Shown: one piece after another, positions 57,926-64,000 of the stretch | Numbering within the stretch: position 1 is the stretch's first letter | Layout of the letters: every line of letters begins with the position of its first letter | From: Cucumis sativus | Lineage: Eukaryota; Streptophyta; Magnoliopsida; Cucurbitales; Cucurbitaceae | NCBI RefSeq assembly: GCF_000004075.3 | Contig: NC_026657.2 | Span: forward strand, 11,222,001-11,286,000 | Direction: 5' to 3' | Length of the DNA: 64,000 nt | Notes under the pieces: model-generated | The model's input: only the letters and a program-made list of their open reading frames with translations | Told to the model about the DNA's origin: nothing | The model's database searches: none | Translations under genes and position numbers: made by a program

Positions 57926-60900
57926 TATGTTTTACTTTTATATACACTTAGTTATTCTCTTCCGGAATATGAGTTGTTCGATTTAAACTAAAAAGTTTTG
58001 AGTGTTTGGGAATATATAGAATTTTCTTTTAATAATTTTGGATAAGCTAAGTTGTGTTTGTAGAAAGTTTTTTTTTTCTTTGTCTTTGTAATAAAGTTGG
58101 TCTCGAAAAAATGAAATATTGACAGATAACAACAATTCACGTGGCCATGTTTTGCAAAAATATAGCAACAACATTTTGATTTTTTTTATAAGTTTGAGAA
58201 TAATGTATGGTCATAGTTTTCTAAAGCTTTTGCACATATATGTAAATCTCTTCTTCTTTTTTTCTTTTTGTCAATCTACTTTTCTTTTTACTATAAACTT
58301 ATTATTATATATCTATAATTTTAATTAATTTTAAATCTGTAAGGAAGTTAATTCTTTTATGACATTCGTTTTTCTTTTAAAACTCTTTATTAATTAATTT
58401 AATATTCGTCGATGAAAGGATCTTTTAGAAAATATAACAAAAGTGTAAAATTTACTATTCGTAGAACAATTTTGAAAACGAAAAAAAGCCTAAGCTTACG
58501 ATAAAAATTACAAAAAATGCTTCCGTCAACAGACACTTAATATAATATATGTGGTACACGATTTCGTACCCAAAATCGTGTAGCGATTTTTCTTCAAGGT
58601 TTTTTTCTTTCCATATTTTTTCAAGATTTTTTTTGTATTTATATTTGGTAAATGAGTCAAATCTAAACAGTTTTTTTAGATTTTACTATTTTTTGTAAGG
58701 ATCGTTTATCCGACGATATTGAAAAAGATAAAAGAAAATTTGTAGAATGAAAGAAAATGATGATGAAAAAGAAAAGAAAATGTACAAAATAAATAGCAAA
58801 CCTGAAATATTTTTTAGAAAATGATGACGTTTTTTTTAATTTTGTTAGACAGTTTGTAAATATTTAATCCATATTTATGAAAATTAACCTTTACTAAATT
58901 TAGAGATTTAATAGAATTCGTCAAAAGTTAAAAATAACCATGGTTACATGTACAACTCAAAATATTTTTTTATAAAATAATTCAATAGTAAAAGAATATA
59001 GAGAAATTCAATAATAAATGGAATAGAGGAATTTAAACCTTTGATCTGTTAAGAACACATATTTTAATCGATTTTCAAAATGAATTTGACACTTGATTTG
59101 AAATTAGAAAAATGTAATTTCATTTCAATCAATAAATAAAAACAGCATTAATTAGATTCATCTTTTCTAATATAGCGTTTTTTGTTTTTTCCACTTGAAA
59201 AGTATTTAAGGAAATAGATTAAAACGTTACTCTCAAAAGTCTTCTAAGCCACTTTGATTGCAATTTTAAGATGTTTTTAGAAAGAAAAAGCACAAATTAA
59301 TGCCCAAAAAAGCACAATAGAAATGTTATTTTAGAAAAAAAGATAGTTTGAAAATATAGAATCTAAAATATATAAATCAAAATAAATATTTTAAAAGTAC
59401 ATCAACATTATTATATATAAAGATATAAACGAAAGTAGTATTTATAGTCTAATTTGAATTTTGGTTGTCCGTCAAAGAAAACATAATACATCTTGTATAT
59501 TAGATAAATTATTTTATAAATATAATTTATGTAATAATGTAAATGGTTGTAATCATAAACTACAAATTAAAAAAAAAAAACAGAGAACTAAAAACATTAT
59601 CAGACTTGATTTTACAAAATTGACATTATATCATTTTTCTTACTCCACTACGTGCATTTCTTTGAGTCATCTCTAACATTATAAAGCAAAGTTAGAATGA
59701 CGTTAAATTTAAAGGATCATATAAATTATAAGGCTAAGAGTGAGTAATAAGAAAAAAAATGTAAGAAAATCTAAGTAGAAGTGAATGTTGAAATGTTTAC
59801 GCAAAAACGTGTGAAGATATTTATTGCTATAATAGAATATAATTATTGAAATAAAGAGATAGATTTGTAATGTTTTAACCTAACACTCGTGAGAATGTAA
59901 TTAAAAGATAATAAATAATAAATATTTTTATTTTATTTTAAATAATAATAGTAATTAAATCATTTTAACTTTAGTGTGTGATAAGTGATGTTTTTTTTTT
60001 CTATTTTAATAATTAAATCATTTAAACCTTAATATATCATAAGTAATTTTATTTTAAATACTCATTGCATTGTGTATATGAGTGTTTTCTTTTAAATTAC
60101 CAATCTACTCTAAAATATTCAATAACAACCGTTTTTATGTTTAAAAATAAAAGCTACCATTTGTAAATTTAAGAATAAATATTTTATAAAACACATTAAT
60201 TACTAAAACTTTCTTAATCAATACAAATATTAAATATTAATTACATAAGCAATAAGCAATAATGAAATAAAAAACATAATAAAAATTAAAGAATTATCAT
60301 TTGAACAAAGTGGTTCAAAAATGTTTCTCCACATTAGGTAGTAAGATGATAGAGATAGAAAAGATAAATTGGTACTAAAGTAATGCTACAAATGCATGTG
60401 TTTTATAATAATTTTATATACAAATAAAAATATGTGTTTTGTAACAAGTTTCTTTACAAATAAAAACCTTTCTATACAACAAACTCATATCATAAAACTA
60501 AAAAAAAAAGAAGAAACACTTTCTTAATATATTAAAAAAAATTGAATATAAGATGGAAAATAATTTGATACAATTCTTCTTTGCTTAGCAATAATACTAT
60601 TAGAAATATGTGAAACTCTTTAAAGGGATGGAAGATAAGATGTGCCCTATTTAATTTGTCGTATAATTTAAAAAGTTAAAGAAAAAATCTTAGAGATTTT
60701 ATAACGATTTCATCAATTACTTGTAGACATAATTATAATATTATAATAAACATATAACTTTTAATATTCTAACCCTCTAAGTGAGAATTTGAAAATATTA
60801 TAAATGTTTGATAATAATTATATTTTTATATCAATTAAACAATTATAAATTTAATTTAATTGATATTGTAAATTTAGAATATAACAAAGTGTACAATTGT

Positions 60901-61692
60901 CCAAAAATATCTCACCCCTTCTGATATAGTAAGGAAAATTTAGAGTAGATAATTTGATTTTTAATACATGTTAAGTAAAAAATTGATTTAAAAAACAAAA
61001 TATTACAATCTATGAATCATTATGAACGTAGAAAGTTAAAATTTATTATATTAAAAAAAGTATTAAATAGAAAACGATAGATTTCGAAGGGATTCAAAAT
61101 AAAAATAAAAAGGGTTAATGAAATAGAAAACAAAATTAGAAATAATATTTTGGTAAAATAAAAATGTAAAGAAACTGGGAGTGATTTTGTCTTTATTTTT
61201 GTTTTGGCATAAAACAATTGGGCGAGAAGCTTCGGTTTTGGTTAAAAGACAAGAATCGATATTAAGTCCCATACTCCCAAAAGATTCTCTTCTATTTTTT
61301 TTATTCTTATTTAACTCAATAAAATATTACTAACTTTTTCCATTATTATTATTATTATTATTTATAATTTGGATAAGAAAGTGCCACGTTGTCATCAAAA
61401 TCGTTAATCTTTACATTAATTCTGGCGCCAAAATCCATTAATATATACTCTAACGTCTAAATATATAATCTTTTACATTTACACTACACTTAAGTGTCAC
61501 ATAATTCTTACATTTTTCTTCCAATTTTGACTATAAGCCATATTTATGAATTTGGGTTTGGACCCAAACTGTTAATAAGTGTCTTTTAATATTGTGTTAA
61601 CCGATCTATCAAATATTCATTTTTGTAAAAAGAAAAGCACAATTCTATACGAAATTAAATTTATGTGTAATTTAACTCTCGAACGTTTTTTA

Positions 61693-61915
61693 AGTGATAT
61701 TTGCAAATATGACCATTAGATTCAAAATAATCAAATATATAACAAAATTTAAAAAAATAAAAAAATATAGCAAAATCTATCAAAGTCTATTATGATAAGA
61801 CCACGTTACAAACATTGGTCTATCAGTGAAAGACCATAAATAGTCTATCAGCCTAGAGTGATAAATTTTGATATATTTATAACTTTTTTAAAACGTTGTT
61901 ATATACTTAATTATT
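61693..61915. repeat. CTATCA/GATAG dispersed repeat, copy C
   Basis: It contains ATAGCAAAATCTATCAAAG, then TTGGTCTATCAGTGAAAGAC and AATAGTCTATCAGCC, closing GATAAATTTTGATATATTTA. It shares ATAGCAAAATCTATCAA exactly with copy A (23670-23825). Confidence 0.55.
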
Positions 61916-62372
61916 TTTTTAAAAGTTGACACCAATTATAATTAAAGATTTGTGCTACATTAAAGAATGTCAAATGAATGATGAACAGATAAGTAATTAA
62001 GTAATGGTATATTCTTTTAAAGAAAAACTGAAAATGGTAATTAATTATAAAATTTAGAATTTGAAGACCTGTTAAAAACTCTTAACCTAATCTTTAAAGT
62101 TTAAATAGAGATTAGATTGGAAAAGCTTTGAAAGTAGATTTCTTAAAAGCTGTTAATTATGAACAAATTTTCTCTTTTTTTGTTTTGTAAAAATTAAAAT
62201 TAGAATTAGAATAAAAAAAATAAAAAAGAGCTTTACCAATGAAACTCATATTCGTTTGATATTTCCAATAATTTTTCCCAATTTCCATCTGCACAGTTTG
62301 AGGGGCAAAGAAAATCCCGAGAAGCCGCAAACAAATTAGTGAGAGAAAAAATTGTCTTTTTTCTCTCTCGTA

Positions 62373-62409
62373 GATATAAATATAAATATAAATATAAATA
62401 AATAAATAT
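62373..62409 (+). promoter_or_regulatory. (TATAAA)n tract upstream of PHYB, possible TATA region
   Basis: Five TATAAA units run into AATAAATAAATATT. The tract lies about 320 bases before the PHYB start and 120-155 before the first upstream ATG. It may serve as the TATA region, or be only a microsatellite. Confidence 0.35.
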
Positions 62410-62526
62410 TTTATTATTTTTCAAAAATAGAAGGAACAACGGGCTGAGGTTTTCACCATATTACAGCAGCTGGGATTTTTACGTACTACTGAAATCTCTC
62501 TACTCAACAAAGGCTTTTTGTTGTTG

Positions 62527-62702
62527 ATGGTGATGAGAATTTTGTTCTTCTTTAATTACTTTTTCTTCTCAATTCTTGATTTTTGATTTTTGATTTTTGA
62601 TGCTTTGTTCTTCGTCGGAGAATCCTGATTTCTTAGCTCCGGGGCGACGGGGGTACTGAAATGAGAATCCATGGTGGGGATTTGAACAATTTCTGCAAGT
62701 AA
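62527..62702 (+). promoter_or_regulatory. Three consecutive uORFs in the PHYB leader
   Basis: uORF1 62527-62586 encodes 19 residues (starts MVMRILFFF). uORF2 62600-62659 encodes 19 residues (starts MLCSSSENP). uORF3 62661-62702 encodes 13 residues ([13 protein letters not shown]). They do not overlap one another, and the last stop is 26 bases before the PHYB ATG. That the transcript starts far enough upstream to include them is inferred. Confidence 0.55.
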
Positions 62703-62728
62703 GTGGAAACAAAATTGGAATCAAGAAA

Positions 62729-64000
62729 ATGGTTTCCAGTAATCGAGCAACTCATTCGCATCAACAACAAGCGCAGTCTTCGAACACGAATACCAGCAAT
62801 TTGCGATCTCATCGTACAGATTCCATCAGCAAAGCTATAGCGCAGTACACAGTTGATGCTCGTCTTCACGCGGTGTTCGAGCAGTCAGGTGAGTCTGGAA
62901 AATCTTTTGACTACTCACAATCTATAAAAACTTCGACTCAATCTGTGCCGGAGCAGCAAATTACTGCTTATTTGTCGAAGATTCAAAGGGGTGGTCATAT
63001 CCAGCCCTTTGGATGTATGATAGCTATTGAAGAGGCTAGTTTTCGAGTTATTGCGTACAGTGAAAACGCTAGGGAATTGCTCGGTCTGACGCCTCAATCA
63101 GTGCCGAGTCTTGAAAAGCCTGAGATCCTTACAATTGGGACTGATGTACGCAACTTGTTCACTTCCAATAGTGCAATTCTACTAGAGAAGGCGTTTGGGG
63201 CTCGAGAAATCACTTTGTTGAACCCAGTTTGGATTCATTCCAAGAATTCTGGGAAGCCCTTCTACGCAATTTTGCATAGGATTGATGTGGGAATTGTGAT
63301 TGATTTGGAGCCTGCAAGAACGGAGGATCCTGCTCTTTCTATTGCTGGAGCAGTACAATCGCAGAAGCTTGCGGTACGTGCAATTTCTCAGTTACAAGCA
63401 CTCCCTGGCGGAGATATTAAACTGTTGTGTGATACTGTGGTTGAGAGTGTTAGGGAGCTTACTGGGTATGATAGAGTTATGGTGTACAAGTTTCATGAGG
63501 ATGAGCATGGTGAGGTTGTAGCTGAAAGTAAGAGGCCTGACTTAGAGCCATACATTGGATTGCATTATCCTTCTACTGATATTCCTCAGGCATCAAGGTT
63601 TTTGTTTAAGCAAAACCGCGTTAGGATGATTGTTGATTGCCATGCCTCTCCAGTTCGTGTAATTCAGGATGCAGGGCTTATGCAACATCTCTGCTTGGTG
63701 GGTTCAACTCTTCGTGCACCCCATGGTTGCCATGCCCAGTATATGGCCAATATGGGCTCTATTGCTTCGTTAGCAATGGCAGTTGTTATCAACGGTAATG
63801 ATGATGAAGCTATTGGTGGACGAAACTCAACAAGGCTTTGGGGTTTGGTTGTATGTCATCATACTTCTGCTCGGTGCATTCCGTTCCCACTCCGGTATGC
63901 GTGTGAGTTTCTAATGCAAGCCTTTGGGCTTCAACTGAATATGGAATTGCAGTTGGCCTCACAGTTGTCTGAGAAACATGTTTTGAGGACTCAAACTCTC
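62729..64000 (+). CDS. PHYB: Phytochrome B, N-terminal part (runs off the window)
   Basis: 424 codons are open to the window edge, with the rest of the gene beyond it. Phytochrome B is the red/far-red photoreceptor that moves to the nucleus in light and removes PIF factors. The N-terminal extension is Ser/Gln-rich ([18 protein letters not shown]), typical of PHYB. The PAS-like domain follows, with [18 protein letters not shown] and [11 protein letters not shown]. The GAF bilin-lyase domain has [36 protein letters not shown] and [16 protein letters not shown], in which C334 is the chromophore cysteine (C357 in Arabidopsis). The window ends shortly after, near [14 protein letters not shown], before the PHY domain. 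No intron is seen, in keeping with the long first coding exon of plant PHY genes. The start is fixed by the family N-terminus; three uORFs precede it. Confidence 0.96.
   Translation, partial: MVSSNRATHSHQQQAQSSNTNTSNLRSHRTDSISKAIAQYTVDARLHAVFEQSGESGKSFDYSQSIKTSTQSVPEQQITAYLSKIQRGGHIQPFGCMIAIEEASFRVIAYSENARELLGLTPQSVPSLEKPEILTIGTDVRNLFTSNSAILLEKAFGAREITLLNPVWIHSKNSGKPFYAILHRIDVGIVIDLEPARTEDPALSIAGAVQSQKLAVRAISQLQALPGGDIKLLCDTVVESVRELTGYDRVMVYKFHEDEHGEVVAESKRPDLEPYIGLHYPSTDIPQASRFLFKQNRVRMIVDCHASPVRVIQDAGLMQHLCLVGSTLRAPHGCHAQYMANMGSIASLAMAVVINGNDDEAIGGRNSTRLWGLVVCHHTSARCIPFPLRYACEFLMQAFGLQLNMELQLASQLSEKHVLRTQTL

Larger units (their letters stand above)
56209..62372. other. A+T-rich spacer between the dirigent and PHYB genes
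   Basis: No coding region is supported over about 6.1 kb. Two copies of the CTATCA-type repeat lie here (57745-57925 and 61693-61915). A short CTACCT tandem is at about 57583-57603. The rest is A+T-rich with scattered homopolymers, and the open frames look like chance. Confidence 0.55.

Noticed and set aside
1..64000. CRISPR arrays, bacterial operons, tRNA or rRNA genes
   Set aside because: No regularly spaced direct repeats with unique spacers, no cloverleaf tRNA and no rRNA segment were seen. The A/B-box matches belong to SINE remnants.

Overview
This window is nuclear DNA of a flowering plant. It has interrupted genes with short GT-AG introns, long A+T-rich spacers full of microsatellites and small transposons, and a phytochrome, a chloroplast HAT-repeat protein and a dirigent protein. 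A repeat built on CTATCA-N-GATAG motifs occurs three times; I associate it with Cucurbitaceae (Cucumis and relatives), so a cucurbit is my best guess, by inference only. No bacterial, viral or CRISPR-type system is present.

Layout. 1-2665: decayed, partly nested L1-type LINE on +. 2680-3938 (-): first three coding exons of a BRWD/PHIP-like WD40-bromodomain gene whose remaining exons are not visible; its upstream region (to about 5950) holds a SINE and a LINE tail. 5950-11370: A+T-rich spacer with a PIF/Harbinger-type MITE and a second MITE. 11621-13785 (+): UBC32-type tail-anchored E2 of ER-associated degradation, with an ERSE-I and a UPRE in its promoter. 15734-17624 (-): universal stress protein. 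19516-20814 (-): DUF247 protein. 24110-32319 (-): 12-exon gene for a 674-residue OB-fold/zinc-ribbon protein resembling fission-yeast Cdc24 or SHLD2, with a GC-AG intron and a 680-bp foldback element in another intron. 32660-34270: two blocks of diverged tandem repeats. 34270-43032: gene-poor. 43033-45424 (+): HOOKLESS1-like N-acetyltransferase. 46856-53332 (-): HCF107, a chloroplast RNA-binding HAT protein with two G-boxes upstream. 55660-56208 (+): dirigent protein. 62729 to the window end (+): 5' part of PHYB, preceded by three short uORFs.

The genes form no pathway; this is ordinary plant gene order. The most informative observations are the ER-stress elements before UBC32, the coincidence of HCF107 introns with repeat units, the PHYB uORFs, the foldback element, and the OB-fold protein, whose exact role I cannot fix. 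Exon boundaries were read by eye from splice consensus, reading-frame continuity and remembered family sequence. I found nothing I would call a previously undescribed system.
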